Shown here: positions 36,759 through 45,637 of the stretch, piece by piece
How positions within the stretch are numbered: position 1 is the stretch's first letter
Layout: the number at the start of each line of letters is the position of its first letter
Assembly: GCF_001672895.1 (NCBI RefSeq)
Contig: NZ_LZKP01000175.1
Coordinates: 1 to 52,805, forward strand
Length of the DNA: 52,805 nt
Source of the DNA: Mycobacterium sp. E740
Lineage (GTDB): Bacteria; Actinomycetota; Actinomycetes; Mycobacteriales; Mycobacteriaceae
Direction of reading: 5' to 3'
Made by a program: the position numbers and the translations under genes
The notes under the pieces: model-generated
The model's input: only the letters and a program-made list of their open reading frames with translations
Databases searched by the model: none
Told to the model about the DNA's origin: nothing

Positions 36759-37775
36759 CTAGACGATCAGAACGGCTGCCCCCGCAACGCGTCCGGACGC
36801 AAGGTCGCTCAGCGCGTCGTCGGCCCGCTCGAGCGGATACTGCGGGCTGGTCACCTCGAGACGGTGCTCACCCGCGAACGCCAGAAAGTCGCGGGCGTCG
36901 GCTCGGGTGTTGGCGGTGACCGAGCGGATCTGCCGCTCCTGGAAGAGGTGGCGCTGATAGTTCAGCGCGGCAATGTCGGACAGATGGATGCCCGCGATGG
37001 CCAGGGTGCCACCGCGATCGAGCGCTTCGAGCGCGGGCAGCACGAGGTCGCCGACCGGGGCGAACAGGATTGCCGCATCGAGGGCGACGGGTGGGCGCTC
37101 GGAGGCGCCCTGAGCCGAAGCCGCTCCCAAGGACAGCGCCAGTGTGCGTGCGGCTTCCCCGCGGGTCATGACGTGGACCTCTGCACCCTGCGCAATCGCC
37201 ACCTGCGCGGTCAGGTGTGCACTGCCGCCGAACCCGTAGATTCCCAACCGCCCGCCGGGCGGCAGGTCCGCACGCATGAGTGCGCGATAGCCGATGATGC
37301 CCGCACACAGCAGCGGCGCAAGCTCGGCGTCGGAATAGCCGGGCGGCAGCGGGTGAGCGTATTCGGCTGGCACCGTTGCGAATTCGGCGTATCCACCGTC
37401 GGCATCCCAGCCGGTGTAGCGGGAGTCCGGGCACAGGTTCTCGTTCCCTGCGGTGCAGTAGCGGCATCGCCCGCAGGTATGTCGCAGCCATGCGATGCCG
37501 ACGCGATCACCGACGCTGAACGCCGCGCCGGCGCTCTGCCCCAGTTCGACCACTTCGCCGACGACCTCGTGTCCCGGTATGACTCCGTGCCGGTGCACGG
37601 GCAGGTCCCCTTCGGCGACGTGCAGATCGGTGCGGCACACGCCGCACGCCCGCACCGCGACCAGGAGTTCGCCGGGTCCGGGGCGGGGCGCTCCGATCGT
37701 GAGGCGTTCGAGCGGGCGAGTGTTCATCGGGCCCGGGCGTTCGACTCGCCACGCGGCCATGGTCGAGGGGCTCAT
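36759..37775 (-). CDS. adhA: Zinc-dependent alcohol dehydrogenase (AdhA-like)
   Basis: A 338-residue medium-chain dehydrogenase. The catalytic zinc ligands are in [10 protein letters not shown] (Cys) and IPGHE (His-Glu). The structural zinc lobe is [15 protein letters not shown] with four cysteines. The Rossmann segment is [17 protein letters not shown]. It oxidises alcohols or reduces aldehydes with NAD(P) in the cytosol. It sits between the CPBP protease gene and a small secreted protein gene near apa, as M. tuberculosis Rv1862 (adhA) does. The ATG at 37775 is used; an internal ATG at 37760 would be five residues shorter. Confidence 0.87.
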   Translation of the reverse strand: MSPSTMAAWRVERPGPMNTRPLERLTIGAPRPGPGELLVAVRACGVCRTDLHVAEGDLPVHRHGVIPGHEVVGEVVELGQSAGAAFSVGDRVGIAWLRHTCGRCRYCTAGNENLCPDSRYTGWDADGGYAEFATVPAEYAHPLPPGYSDAELAPLLCAGIIGYRALMRADLPPGGRLGIYGFGGSAHLTAQVAIAQGAEVHVMTRGEAARTLALSLGAASAQGASERPPVALDAAILFAPVGDLVLPALEALDRGGTLAIAGIHLSDIAALNYQRHLFQERQIRSVTANTRADARDFLAFAGEHRLEVTSPQYPLERADDALSDLASGRVAGAAVLIV

Positions 37776-37792
37776 CGCCGAGTCACGGCGCG

Positions 37793-38077
37793 TCAGATGT
37801 TGGCGCAGATCGACACGAATGGAATGGGCGCGCAGATACCTACTGAAAAATATGGCGTGGGGTCACCGTTCCACACCGGGGGCGGTGGCGGTGGTGGAGG
37901 TGGTGGCGGCGGAGGAGGAAGAGCAGCAGCCACGCATGTGTTGGACGGAGCGTCATAAACGGTTCCGACGCCGCACTCTGTAGCCTTACCCAGCCCAGGC
38001 GCCACCAGCGTCGCGAACGTAAGCGACGCTGGAATTACCGCGATGCCCATCGCCAGGCGATTGATCAACGTCCCCAC
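37793..38077 (-). CDS. Small exported protein with a 14-proline run
   Basis: A 94-residue protein. A hydrophobic export segment ([24 protein letters not shown]) is followed by [15 protein letters not shown], an uninterrupted run of 14 prolines and [20 protein letters not shown]. Four cysteines in the mature part could pair. The GTG start has an AAGGAGG site six bases upstream, which decides it. It occupies the place of M. tuberculosis Rv1861 between apa and adhA, though I cannot confirm homology. The long proline run would stall ribosomes without EF-P. Confidence 0.75.
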   Translation of the reverse strand: MGTLINRLAMGIAVIPASLTFATLVAPGLGKATECGVGTVYDAPSNTCVAAALPPPPPPPPPPPPPPVWNGDPTPYFSVGICAPIPFVSICANI

Positions 38078-38238
38078 TGCAGGCCTCCTTCGGCGATCCC
38101 CGACATCGGCTTACCGCCATCGTAGAACGCCGTGTGGGCCACGTCAGCAAAAATTGACTATGGCGTCGATCGTTGTCACTGCGGCAACTCGCCAGCATTG
38201 CGACACGCGTTGTCGCCGGTGAGAGTTCCCGGTTTGCG

Positions 38239-39228
38239 TCAGGGCGGGGGCAGCATCCCGGGCGCGTTCTGTGGCGCGACCGGCACTGGAACGCCGACGT
38301 TCGGGTTCTGGCCAGGCGCGGCGGGCGCGGGAGCGGCCGACGGTGCGGGCTGACCCGGCGGTGCCGGCGGTGCCGTATACGGCCGGATGGAGTTGGCCAG
38401 CGTCAGCGCTTCTTGTTTGGGCACCGGGTTGTTCGCCGTGCCGAGCCAGACCACGAACCATCGCTGCGGTTCGCGCTGGCTGCGCTCCGTGCCTGGGTCG
38501 ACCGGGTTGCCGACGACGCCGGCCCAGATCTGGCCGTTGGGCTTGTTGGTGTCGGTGAACTTCACCTCGTAGTACGAAGCGACGCCCGGCATGCCGTCGG
38601 CGTTGAGCTCCACGGTCTCCTGGTTGATCCGGGTGCCGGGGAACGGCATGAAGAACTCGCCCATGTCGGACGCCAGCCGCTGGGCGGCCTTGGTGTTGTC
38701 GGTCTCGGCGCCCGCGAACAGTTTCAGGTCGAGCCGTCCGAGCAGGATGCTGGTGTCATTGGGCGGCGCGGCGCCTTCCGGCGGAATCTTGGTCAGCAGT
38801 GCCTGGCCGTAGGACAGCTGCGTCGAATCCGACACCTTCCATCCCGCGGGCACGACGTAGCTGAGTCCGCCGGCGGGCGCTTCGACGCGGCCCGGGTCGG
38901 CGGGCGGCGGAGCAGGCGCGGGCGCTCCCGGCGGCGGTGCACCGGGCGCCGGGGGTGCACCAGGCGCGGGTGCGGGCGCCCCGGGCGCAGGCGGCGGCGC
39001 GGGCTGACCCGGCGGTGCCGGAGCGGGCGCGGCCGGCGCCGCTGGCGGTGGCGGACCGCCCAGGAATGTGTTGCCCGACGGCGCGGGCGTCGGCGGAGGC
39101 GTCGGCTCGGGCTGTGCCTGCGCCACGGTCGGCAACGCAAGCGCCACGGCGGTGGCGCCCGTCAGGGCGGCGGCTGCCAGCTTGGAGAGGCCCCTGTGGG
39201 GGCGGGAAATCGCGTCCGGCTGATCCAT
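38239..39228 (-). CDS. apa: Alanine/proline-rich secreted antigen Apa (MPT32, fibronectin-attachment protein)
   Basis: A 329-residue secreted protein. The signal peptide ends AQA before [14 protein letters not shown] long Pro/Ala-rich stretch (residues about 40-115) leads to the globular domain [28 protein letters not shown], with WVVWLG-like and LANSIRPY segments, and a second Pro/Ala tail ([14 protein letters not shown]). This is the mycobacterial Apa/FAP adhesin, mannosylated in M. tuberculosis, which binds fibronectin. It lies downstream of modC on the same strand, as Rv1860 follows Rv1859, with a terminator-like hairpin between. Confidence 0.95.
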   Translation of the reverse strand: MDQPDAISRPHRGLSKLAAAALTGATAVALALPTVAQAQPEPTPPPTPAPSGNTFLGGPPPPAAPAAPAPAPPGQPAPPPAPGAPAPAPGAPPAPGAPPPGAPAPAPPPADPGRVEAPAGGLSYVVPAGWKVSDSTQLSYGQALLTKIPPEGAAPPNDTSILLGRLDLKLFAGAETDNTKAAQRLASDMGEFFMPFPGTRINQETVELNADGMPGVASYYEVKFTDTNKPNGQIWAGVVGNPVDPGTERSQREPQRWFVVWLGTANNPVPKQEALTLANSIRPYTAPPAPPGQPAPSAAPAPAAPGQNPNVGVPVPVAPQNAPGMLPPP

Positions 39229-39356
39229 GGAAAAGAAACTACCGTGTTACCGCCGTGACGCAAGTGCGAGTTGCTCAAAAAGTGTTCAAATGAGAAATTG
39301 CTGTGCAGAGCAAATGCCCAGTTACTGGCCGATTTCCTGGGTTGCTGCCATGACAA

Positions 39357-39381
39357 GACCCCCGCGGGTGTCGCGGGGGTC
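39357..39381 (-). terminator. Terminator hairpin between modC and apa
   Basis: GACCCCCGCG and its complement form a perfect 10-bp stem around the loop GGTGT, in the 220-bp gap after modC and before apa. It would end the modBC transcript; there is no T run. Confidence 0.7.
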
Positions 39382-39448
39382 GCCGGACGGCTCTCGTCGT
39401 GCGGCCGCCGGTCATCTGTCCCATTTTTCGCGACGGACTCGACGTGCG

Positions 39449-40501
39449 TTACGGATCCGGATGGATCGCAACCTCTTGGGCCTTCACCGCGAAGTACACC
39501 TGCTCGCCAGGCGCAAGCCGCAGCGCGGCCGCGGCGTCCGCGGTGATGTCGGCGGCGAGGCCCGGACCACCGTCGGGTTGCTCCTCGGCGCGTACCCGGA
39601 TCGCCGGTCCGCGGGCGTCGAGTTCGGCGACCGTCACCTTGATGGTGTTGCGGGGGCTGCCGTGCGGCGGGTCGCGATAGACGGCGACCGCGGTGGGGTG
39701 AAAGAGCGCCACCGCCGAGCTGTCCACCGCCACATCCGCGCCGGGAATCCCGTACCAGGTGCTCCCCCACCGGGTGCTCAGCACCCCGTCGCCGGCCGCC
39801 GTCCCGCGGACCAGGTTCACCCCGGCCAGCTGCGCGCCGAACGCGCTGCGCGGTGTCGCTAATACTGTTGCAGCAGAACCACTTTCGACGACGCGCCCGG
39901 ATTCGAGCACCACCGCCCGATCGGCGAGGGTGGCCACGTCCAACACATCATGCGTCACCAGCACAGCCGATCGGCCATCGCGTGCGAGCACCCGGCCCAG
40001 CACCTTGCGCATCGCAGCGGCCGCAGCGACGTCGAGGCCGGCCAGGGGCTCGTCGAGCAGCAACACGTCCGGTTCGGCGGCCAGCGCGCGGGCCAGCGCC
40101 ACCCGTTGGGCCTCGCCCCCCGACAGCTGTCGAGGCCTGCGATCGGCCAGATGCATCGCATCGGTCTGCTCGAGCCAGTGCTCCGGTCGCGTGCTGCGAG
40201 GTGCGAACGACACATTGGCGGTCACGTCGAGATGCGGGAACAACAGCGGATCCTGTAACAACAGGCCGACGCGGCGGTCGTGGGTCGGGACGTGCACACC
40301 CGACGCGGTGTCGGTGAGCACCCGCTCGCCGACACGCACGAAGCCGTCGTCCGGGCGCACCAGGCCCGCGAGCACATGCAACACCGTCGACTTGCCCGCG
40401 CCGTTGGGTCCCAGCACAGCCAGTACCTCGCCGGCCGAGACGTCGAACTCGACGTCCACGTCGCGATGCTCGACGACGGCGCGCAGGCTGACTCCGGTCA
40501 C
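39449..40501 (-). CDS. modC: Molybdate ABC transporter ATP-binding protein ModC
   Basis: A 350-residue ABC ATPase: Walker A GPNGAGKST, Q-loop LLLQDPLLFPH, signature LSGGEAQRVALARAL, Walker B LLLDEPLAGLD and H-loop VTHD. The C-terminal 120 residues form a TOBE/mop-like regulatory domain (GSPRNTIKVTVAELDARGP), as in ModC. It energises molybdate or tungstate uptake with ModB. The GTG start lies six bases after the modB stop. Sequence and order match M. tuberculosis Rv1859. Confidence 0.93.
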   Translation of the reverse strand: MTGVSLRAVVEHRDVDVEFDVSAGEVLAVLGPNGAGKSTVLHVLAGLVRPDDGFVRVGERVLTDTASGVHVPTHDRRVGLLLQDPLLFPHLDVTANVSFAPRSTRPEHWLEQTDAMHLADRRPRQLSGGEAQRVALARALAAEPDVLLLDEPLAGLDVAAAAAMRKVLGRVLARDGRSAVLVTHDVLDVATLADRAVVLESGRVVESGSAATVLATPRSAFGAQLAGVNLVRGTAAGDGVLSTRWGSTWYGIPGADVAVDSSAVALFHPTAVAVYRDPPHGSPRNTIKVTVAELDARGPAIRVRAEEQPDGGPGLAADITADAAAALRLAPGEQVYFAVKAQEVAIHPDP

Positions 40502-40507
40502 ATTCGC

Positions 40508-41302
40508 CTACCACGCATCCGCGCCGCGCAACCGTCGACTGCCGAGACCGAGCACGACAGCGGCGGCCGCGGCGACCAGCAGCAACGACAGGGCCACCGC
40601 GGCGTCGGCGTCGCTTTCGCGCTGCAGATAGATCTCCAGCGGCAGCGTCCTGGTAACGCCCTGGCGTGAGCCCGCAAAGGTCAGCGTCGCCCCGAACTCG
40701 CCGAGTGAGCGCGCGAATGCCAGCACCGCGCCCGACACCAGGCCGGGCGTCAGCAAGGGCAGGGTGACCCGCCACCACACGCGTGACGGCCGAGCGCCCA
40801 GCGTCGCGGCCACCAACTCGTAGTCCGAACCCGCTGTCCGCGCCGCACCTTCCAACGCGACGACCAGGAACGGCAACGACACGAACGTCTGCGCGAGCAC
40901 GACGGCCGTCGTCGTGAACGCGATCTGGATACCCGCCGCGTCGAGGTACTGCCCGATCAGGCCGAGGCGGCCGAACGCGTACAGAAGGGCGATCCCGCCG
41001 ACAACGGGAGGCAGGACGAGGGGCAGCAGGATGAGCGGCCGCACCGCGCGCACCAGCCGGCTGTCGCTGCGGGCCAGCACCAGCGCCATCGGCACGCCGA
41101 CGACCAGGCACAGCGCCGTGCTGGCCGCCGCCGTGCGCAGGCTCAGCAGCAGCGCGCTGACCGAGGAGTCGCTGCTGATCAGATGAAGGAAATCCGGCCA
41201 GTCGACCCGTAGGGCAATCGCGACAAGAGGGACCGCGACGAACAGCGCGCCGACCGCGGCGGGCACGTAGAGCCAGCGCGGAAGGCCGGCCGATGCAGTC
41301 AA
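40508..41302 (-). CDS. modB: Molybdate ABC transporter permease ModB
   Basis: A 264-residue permease with five to six helices and the EAA loop ([37 protein letters not shown]). The segment [17 protein letters not shown] is the ModB hallmark. The TTG at 41300-41302 is preferred as start because GGAGGG lies nine bases upstream and it matches the length of Rv1858; a longer form from 41332 is less likely. The expected neighbour modA, the binding-protein gene, is absent: the next gene upstream begins 140 bp away on the other strand. Confidence 0.93.
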   Translation of the reverse strand: MTASAGLPRWLYVPAAVGALFVAVPLVAIALRVDWPDFLHLISSDSSVSALLLSLRTAAASTALCLVVGVPMALVLARSDSRLVRAVRPLILLPLVLPPVVGGIALLYAFGRLGLIGQYLDAAGIQIAFTTTAVVLAQTFVSLPFLVVALEGAARTAGSDYELVAATLGARPSRVWWRVTLPLLTPGLVSGAVLAFARSLGEFGATLTFAGSRQGVTRTLPLEIYLQRESDADAAVALSLLLVAAAAAVVLGLGSRRLRGADAW

Positions 41303-41441
41303 GCCGATGCCGCCCTCCACCTCACCCGCCAAACCCTAGGGCACGTGGCGCCGCGCGTCGGTTTCGTCCGCTAGCTACTGTCCAGTAACATTGCGGTGGA
41401 CCGCTGGGTCAGCGACCGAAACGATCAGGGAGGGTCTCGCG

Positions 41442-42113
41442 ATGGAGGTGCTGGTCACCGCTGGTGACACCGATCTGGGTCGAACGATCGCCGAAGGATT
41501 CCGCGACGCCGGTCACCGGGTGGTGATCGCCGGTGCGCGCCGCGACGAGCTCGAGATCGCCGCGAAAGAACTCGATGTCGACGCCGTCGTGTTCGACAGC
41601 ACGGACCCGGCCAGCCTGGAAGCAGCGCGGCCGCAGTTCCCCCACCACCTCGACACGATCGTCAACGTGCCGGCACCGCGCTGGGATGGCGGCGACCCGC
41701 GCACCTATTCGCTCGCCGATGTGGCCACAGCGTGGCGGGAGGCGCTGGACTCGACGATGGTCTCGGCGGTGCTGACGGTGCAGATTCTCGGTGACCTTCT
41801 GCGTTCGGGCGGTTCGATCGTCAGCGTGATTCCCGAGAACCCGGCCGAGGGCAGCGCGGCGGCGGCGATAAAGGCAGCGGTGTCCGACTGGACCGCCGGC
41901 CAGGCCACGTACTTCGGTACCCGGGGCATCACGGTCAACGCCGTGGCGTCCGGGCGCAGCGCCGAGCCCGGTTATGAAGGCCTGTCGCGCACCACGCCGT
42001 CGGTCGCAGCAGAGATCAGCCGCCTGGCGCTCTTCCTGACCACGCCTGCGGCGCGCCACATCACCGGTCAGACACTGCATGTGAGCCAGGGCGCGCTAGC
42101 GAACTTCGGCTGA
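41442..42113 (+). CDS. SDR-fold protein lacking the catalytic tyrosine (Rv1856c-like)
   Basis: A 223-residue short-chain-dehydrogenase-fold protein. The nucleotide loop is TAGDTDLGRTIAEG rather than TGxxxGxG. The YxxxK active site is replaced by AAAIKAAV, which keeps the lysine but has no tyrosine. The last part, PAARHITGQTLHVSQGALANFG, is standard SDR. M. tuberculosis Rv1856c, in the same place next to the mod genes, has the same changes, so the protein is conserved but may not be a normal oxidoreductase. The ATG at 41442 has an AGGGAGG site. Confidence 0.88.
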   Translation: MEVLVTAGDTDLGRTIAEGFRDAGHRVVIAGARRDELEIAAKELDVDAVVFDSTDPASLEAARPQFPHHLDTIVNVPAPRWDGGDPRTYSLADVATAWREALDSTMVSAVLTVQILGDLLRSGGSIVSVIPENPAEGSAAAAIKAAVSDWTAGQATYFGTRGITVNAVASGRSAEPGYEGLSRTTPSVAAEISRLALFLTTPAARHITGQTLHVSQGALANFG

Positions 42114-42179
42114 GTATTCCCCCGTTCGCCCGAAGCTGACGCGGCCGATCGTCACGGGGGGGTGTGGTTACGTGAAAAC

Positions 42180-43109
42180 ATGACCATCAAACTCGGGCTT
42201 CAGATTCCCAACTTCTCATACGGCACAAGCGTCGCGGAGATATACCCGACCGTCATCGCGCAGGCGCAGGAAGCCGAGGCTGCCGGCTTCGACTCGGTCT
42301 TCGTGATGGACCACTTCTACCAACTGCCCGGGCTCGGCACCCCGGACCAGCCGATGCTCGAGGCGTACACGGCGCTGGGCGGTTTGGCCACCGCCACCGA
42401 GCGCGTCCAGCTGGGCACGCTGGTCACCGGCAACACGTACCGCAACCCCACCCTGCTGGCGAAGACGATCACCACGCTCGACGTGGTCAGCCAGGGCCGC
42501 GCCGTGCTCGGCATCGGCACCGGCTGGTACGAACTGGAGCACGACAGCCTCGGTTTCGAGTTCGGCACCTTCACCGACCGCTTCAACAAGCTCGACGAAG
42601 CGCTGCAGATCATCCTGCCGATGCTCGCGGGCGAGCGGCCGACCGTCGACGGCAAGTTCTACCGGACCAAAGAGGCGATGGCCGAGCCGCGGTTGCGCGA
42701 CCACATCCCGCTGCTGATCGGCGGCAGCGGCGAGAAGAAAACGATCCCATTGGCCGTGCGGCACTTCGACCACCTCAACATCATCGCGGGCTTCGACGAG
42801 CTGCCCCGCAAGCTGCAAGCCGTGCGGGAGCGTTGCGAGGAGATCGGCCGCGACCCCGCGACGCTGGAGACCAGCATGCTCGTCGTCGCAATCATCGACG
42901 AGAACGTTTCCGGTGACGTCATCCCCGACGACTTCAAGCAGCGCGCGGTCTACGGCAGCGCCGAGCAGGTCGTCGAGCAGTTGCAGGCCAAGGTCTTCGA
43001 CGCCGGCGTCGACGGTGTGATCTTGAGTCCCGTGACGAGCCTGAACGGATACCACCCCGGCGGCGTGACAGCTGTCGGCGAGCTGCTCAGGCCGATCCTG
43101 GCCGGGTGA
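42180..43109 (+). CDS. LLM-class F420-dependent oxidoreductase (Rv1855c-like)
   Basis: A 309-residue luciferase-like monooxygenase family protein: IKLGLQIPNFSYG start, EAAGFDSVFVMDHFYQLPG, RVQLGTLVTGNTYRNP, GRAVLGIGTGWYELEHDSLGF and PLLIGGSGEKKT. This set is typical of mycobacterial F420-dependent family members; the substrate is unknown. It follows the SDR gene by 66 bp and precedes ndh by 108 bp on the same strand, the reverse image of Rv1854c-1856c. Confidence 0.9.
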   Translation: MTIKLGLQIPNFSYGTSVAEIYPTVIAQAQEAEAAGFDSVFVMDHFYQLPGLGTPDQPMLEAYTALGGLATATERVQLGTLVTGNTYRNPTLLAKTITTLDVVSQGRAVLGIGTGWYELEHDSLGFEFGTFTDRFNKLDEALQIILPMLAGERPTVDGKFYRTKEAMAEPRLRDHIPLLIGGSGEKKTIPLAVRHFDHLNIIAGFDELPRKLQAVRERCEEIGRDPATLETSMLVVAIIDENVSGDVIPDDFKQRAVYGSAEQVVEQLQAKVFDAGVDGVILSPVTSLNGYHPGGVTAVGELLRPILAG

Positions 43110-43217
43110 TCCGGCCCCCGGCGTGGGATATGCCACAGCAAAGGGAATCGTCGAACCGAGGTTCGGGCGACTACCGTTACGGGTAGAACTGCACGTGACA
43201 CCGTCGAGGAGCCCAAC

Positions 43218-44591
43218 ATGAGCCATCCCGGAGCCACTGCATCAGATCGGCACAAGGTCGTCATCATCGGATCAGGGTTCGGCGGGCTGACCGCTGCCAA
43301 GAAGCTGAAGCGCGCCGATGTCGACGTCAAGCTGATCGCCAAGACCACCCACCACCTTTTCCAGCCGCTGCTGTATCAGGTGGCGACGGGCATCATCCCG
43401 TCCGGCGAGATCGCCCCGCCGACGCGGATGATCCTGCGCAAGCAGAAGAACTGTCAGGTGCTGCTCGGCGACGTCAACCACATCGACCTCGCCAGCCGGA
43501 CGGTCAAGTCCGAGCTGCTCGGCCACACCTACGTCACTCCGTACGACACGTTGATCGTCGCTGCCGGCGCGGGCCAGTCCTATTTCGGCAACGACCATTT
43601 CGCCGAGTGGGCGCCCGGCATGAAGTCCATCGACGACGCGCTGGAGTTGCGTGCGCGCATCCTCAGCGCGTTCGAACAGGCCGAGCGCTCGAGCGACCCG
43701 GCCCGCCGCGAGAAGCTGCTCACGTTCACCGTCGTCGGCGCCGGCCCGACCGGCGTCGAAATGGCCGGGCAGATAGCCGAATTGGCGGACCACACACTCA
43801 AAGGTGCGTTCCGCCATATTGATTCGACGACGGCGCGGGTGATCCTGCTCGACGCGGCCCCCGCGGTGCTGCCCCCGATGGGTGAGAAGCTCGGCTGCAA
43901 GGCGCAGGCGCGGCTGGAGAAGATGGGCGTCGACATCCAGCTCAGCGCGATGGTCACCGATGTGGACCGCAACGGCATCACGGTCAAGGACTCCGACGGC
44001 ACGATCCGGCGCATCGAGTCGGCGACGAAGGTGTGGTCGGCCGGTGTGCAGGCCAGCCCGTTGGGCCGCGACCTCGCCGAGCAGTCCGATGCCGAAGTGG
44101 ACCGGGCGGGACGCGTCCTGGTGCAGCCCGACCTGACGATCCCCGGTCACCCGAACGTGTTCGTGGTGGGCGACATGGCCCACGTCGAGGGCGTGCCCGG
44201 CCAGGCGCAGGGAGCGATCCAGGGCGGCAGGTACGCCGCCAACGCGGTCAAGGCCGAGCTCAAGGGCGCCGACCCCGCGCAGCGCGAGCCGTTCCAGTAC
44301 TTCGACAAGGGTTCGATGGCGACGGTGTCGCGGTTCTCCGCGGTCGCCAAGATCGGCCCGCTCGAGTTCGGCGGCTTCATCGCGTGGCTGGCCTGGCTGG
44401 TGCTGCACCTGGTGTACCTGGTCGGTTTCCGCCGCAAGATCACCACGCTGCTGTCGTGGACGGTGACGTTCCTGTCGACGCAGCGCGGCAACCTGACCAT
44501 CACCGAGCAGCAGGCCTACGCTCGCACCCGGATCGAGGAGCTCGAGGAGATCGCCGCGGGCGTCCGAGACACCGAGAAGGTGGCCGGCTAG
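43218..44591 (+). CDS. ndh: Type II NADH dehydrogenase (Ndh)
   Basis: A 457-residue non-proton-pumping NADH:menaquinone oxidoreductase. The FAD-binding motif is IGSGFGGLTAAKKL (near residue 18), the NADH-binding motif VVGAGPTGVEMAGQ (near residue 173), and the second FAD contact is VFVVGDMAHVEG. The C-terminal hydrophobic helix WLAWLVLHLVYLVGFRRK anchors it to the membrane. It feeds electrons from NADH to menaquinone. The ATG has GAGGAG upstream. In M. tuberculosis ndh (Rv1854c) lies next to the urease genes; here the gene on its far side is directly the thioesterase. Confidence 0.95.
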   Translation: MSHPGATASDRHKVVIIGSGFGGLTAAKKLKRADVDVKLIAKTTHHLFQPLLYQVATGIIPSGEIAPPTRMILRKQKNCQVLLGDVNHIDLASRTVKSELLGHTYVTPYDTLIVAAGAGQSYFGNDHFAEWAPGMKSIDDALELRARILSAFEQAERSSDPARREKLLTFTVVGAGPTGVEMAGQIAELADHTLKGAFRHIDSTTARVILLDAAPAVLPPMGEKLGCKAQARLEKMGVDIQLSAMVTDVDRNGITVKDSDGTIRRIESATKVWSAGVQASPLGRDLAEQSDAEVDRAGRVLVQPDLTIPGHPNVFVVGDMAHVEGVPGQAQGAIQGGRYAANAVKAELKGADPAQREPFQYFDKGSMATVSRFSAVAKIGPLEFGGFIAWLAWLVLHLVYLVGFRRKITTLLSWTVTFLSTQRGNLTITEQQAYARTRIEELEEIAAGVRDTEKVAG

Positions 44592-44599
44592 TAGCAGCG

Positions 44600-45016
44600 C
44601 TATTCGGCGGGCATGTTCTGCAGCCGCACCTGGCCGCGCGCGACGAGCTTGTCGTTGTCGTCGGTGATCGTGATCTGCCACAGCTGCTGACGGCGGCCCC
44701 GGTGCACGGGCGTGGAGACCGCGGTGACCGTGCCCGACGAGATGGCCCGCAGGAAGTCGGTGTTGTTGTTGACGCCGACGACGTGTCCTCCGCCGTTCTC
44801 CGCCAGCCAGACGGCGGCCGAGACACTGGCCAGGCTTTCCACGATCGAGCAGTACACGCCGCCGTGCACGATGCCGTACGGCTGCAGCAGCTTGTCGTCG
44901 ATCTTCAGCTGTGCGCGGCCGCCGTCGGGGCTGATTTCCAGATAGGTGAGGCCGAGCTCGCTGTCGAAGCCCTTGCCCAGTTCGGAAAACAGGTCTGCGG
45001 TCGCATCGGGGGTCAC
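44600..45016 (-). CDS. PaaI-family hotdog thioesterase (Rv1847-like)
   Basis: A 138-residue hotdog protein. The key segment is PYGIVHGGVYCSIVESLAS with the catalytic HGG, followed by GVNNNTDFLRAI and RRQQLWQITITDDN. It is an acyl-CoA or aryl-CoA thioesterase of the PaaI type, cytosolic. The start is the GTG at 45014-45016. It converges with ndh, eight bases separating the stops. M. tuberculosis Rv1847 is the counterpart and there lies on the far side of the urease operon. Confidence 0.87.
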   Translation of the reverse strand: MTPDATADLFSELGKGFDSELGLTYLEISPDGGRAQLKIDDKLLQPYGIVHGGVYCSIVESLASVSAAVWLAENGGGHVVGVNNNTDFLRAISSGTVTAVSTPVHRGRRQQLWQITITDDNDKLVARGQVRLQNMPAE

Positions 45017-45067
45017 GCGAATGTGTCTACACGCCCATCGGCTCCCTGGGCGCGCCGGGGCGGGAGT

Positions 45068-45078
45068 TAGGCTCGGCC
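45068..45078 (+). promoter_or_regulatory. -10 element for a leaderless rhodanese transcript
   Basis: TAGGCT at 45068-45073 fits TANNNT and lies five bases before the ATG, so transcription should start at the codon itself. Confidence 0.35.
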
Positions 45079-45456
45079 ATGGCCAAGACCGCGAAAGACC
45101 TCGTTGCAGAAGCCAATGCCGTGGTGCCGAAGATCTCCCACGCCGAAGCCCAGGAGCTGATCGCCAAGGGAGCGTTGGTCGTCGACGTGCGCGACGCCCC
45201 TGAACTCGAGAGCAGCGGCAAGGTGGCAGGTGCCGTCCATGTGCCGCGCGGCATGCTCGAGTTCCGTGCGGACCCGGAGTCGCCGTACCACGACGAGCAT
45301 TTCGCCAAGGACAAGCCGGTGATCGTGTACTGCGCGTCCGGCGGACGCTCGGCATTGTCGGGTCGGGCCCTCAAGGAACTCGGCTACGCCGACGTCTACA
45401 ACCTGGGCGCGTTCAGCGACTGGGCCGAAAGCGGAGGCGCCGTCGAAACAGGCTGA
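45079..45456 (+). CDS. Single-domain rhodanese-like protein
   Basis: A 125-residue rhodanese domain: LVVDVRDAPELE strand, GAVHVPRGMLEF, and the active-site loop beginning at Cys85 (VYCASGGRS), with the final YNLGAFSDWAESGG. It can carry sulfane sulfur from thiosulfate to an acceptor. It is monocistronic, divergent from the thioesterase and followed by a strong terminator. Sulfur-donor roles (cofactor or tRNA thiolation, detoxification) cannot be distinguished. Confidence 0.92.
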   Translation: MAKTAKDLVAEANAVVPKISHAEAQELIAKGALVVDVRDAPELESSGKVAGAVHVPRGMLEFRADPESPYHDEHFAKDKPVIVYCASGGRSALSGRALKELGYADVYNLGAFSDWAESGGAVETG

Positions 45457-45502
45457 CTTACAACGGTTTTCGAGGTGTCTCTCGAAGAAGTGCCGTGCAT
45501 GC

Positions 45503-45537
45503 GGACGGGCCCCACACCAATGGTGCGGGGCCCGTCC
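45503..45537. terminator. Terminator after the rhodanese gene
   Basis: GGACGGGCCCCACACC and GGTGCGGGGCCCGTCC pair over 16 bases with a single mismatch around the loop AAT. It stands between the rhodanese stop and the convergent FhuF-like gene and could serve both strands. Confidence 0.8.
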
Positions 45538-45618
45538 TCCGTGTGGACCGGGGGTCTCTGCAGCCCTCAGGACTCCGGCGCGGTCCGGTGGTTCTCGGTT
45601 GGAACTCTGCGGATCAGC

Positions 45619-45637
45619 ATAGGCAAGGCTGCCCTAA
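45619..45637. promoter_or_regulatory. Second candidate IdeR box, overlapping the FhuF-like stop codon
   Basis: ATAGGCAAGGCTGCCCTAA matches 15 of 19 positions of the IdeR consensus TWAGGTWAGSCTWACCTWA. It covers the stop codon of the FhuF-like gene (45634-45636) and no gene starts close to it, so its role is unclear; it may be a relic of a lost iron-regulated gene. Confidence 0.5.

Noticed and set aside
43171..43186. CTACC-N6-GGTAG dyad upstream of ndh
   Set aside because: Five-base arms are too short to support an operator call without conservation data.
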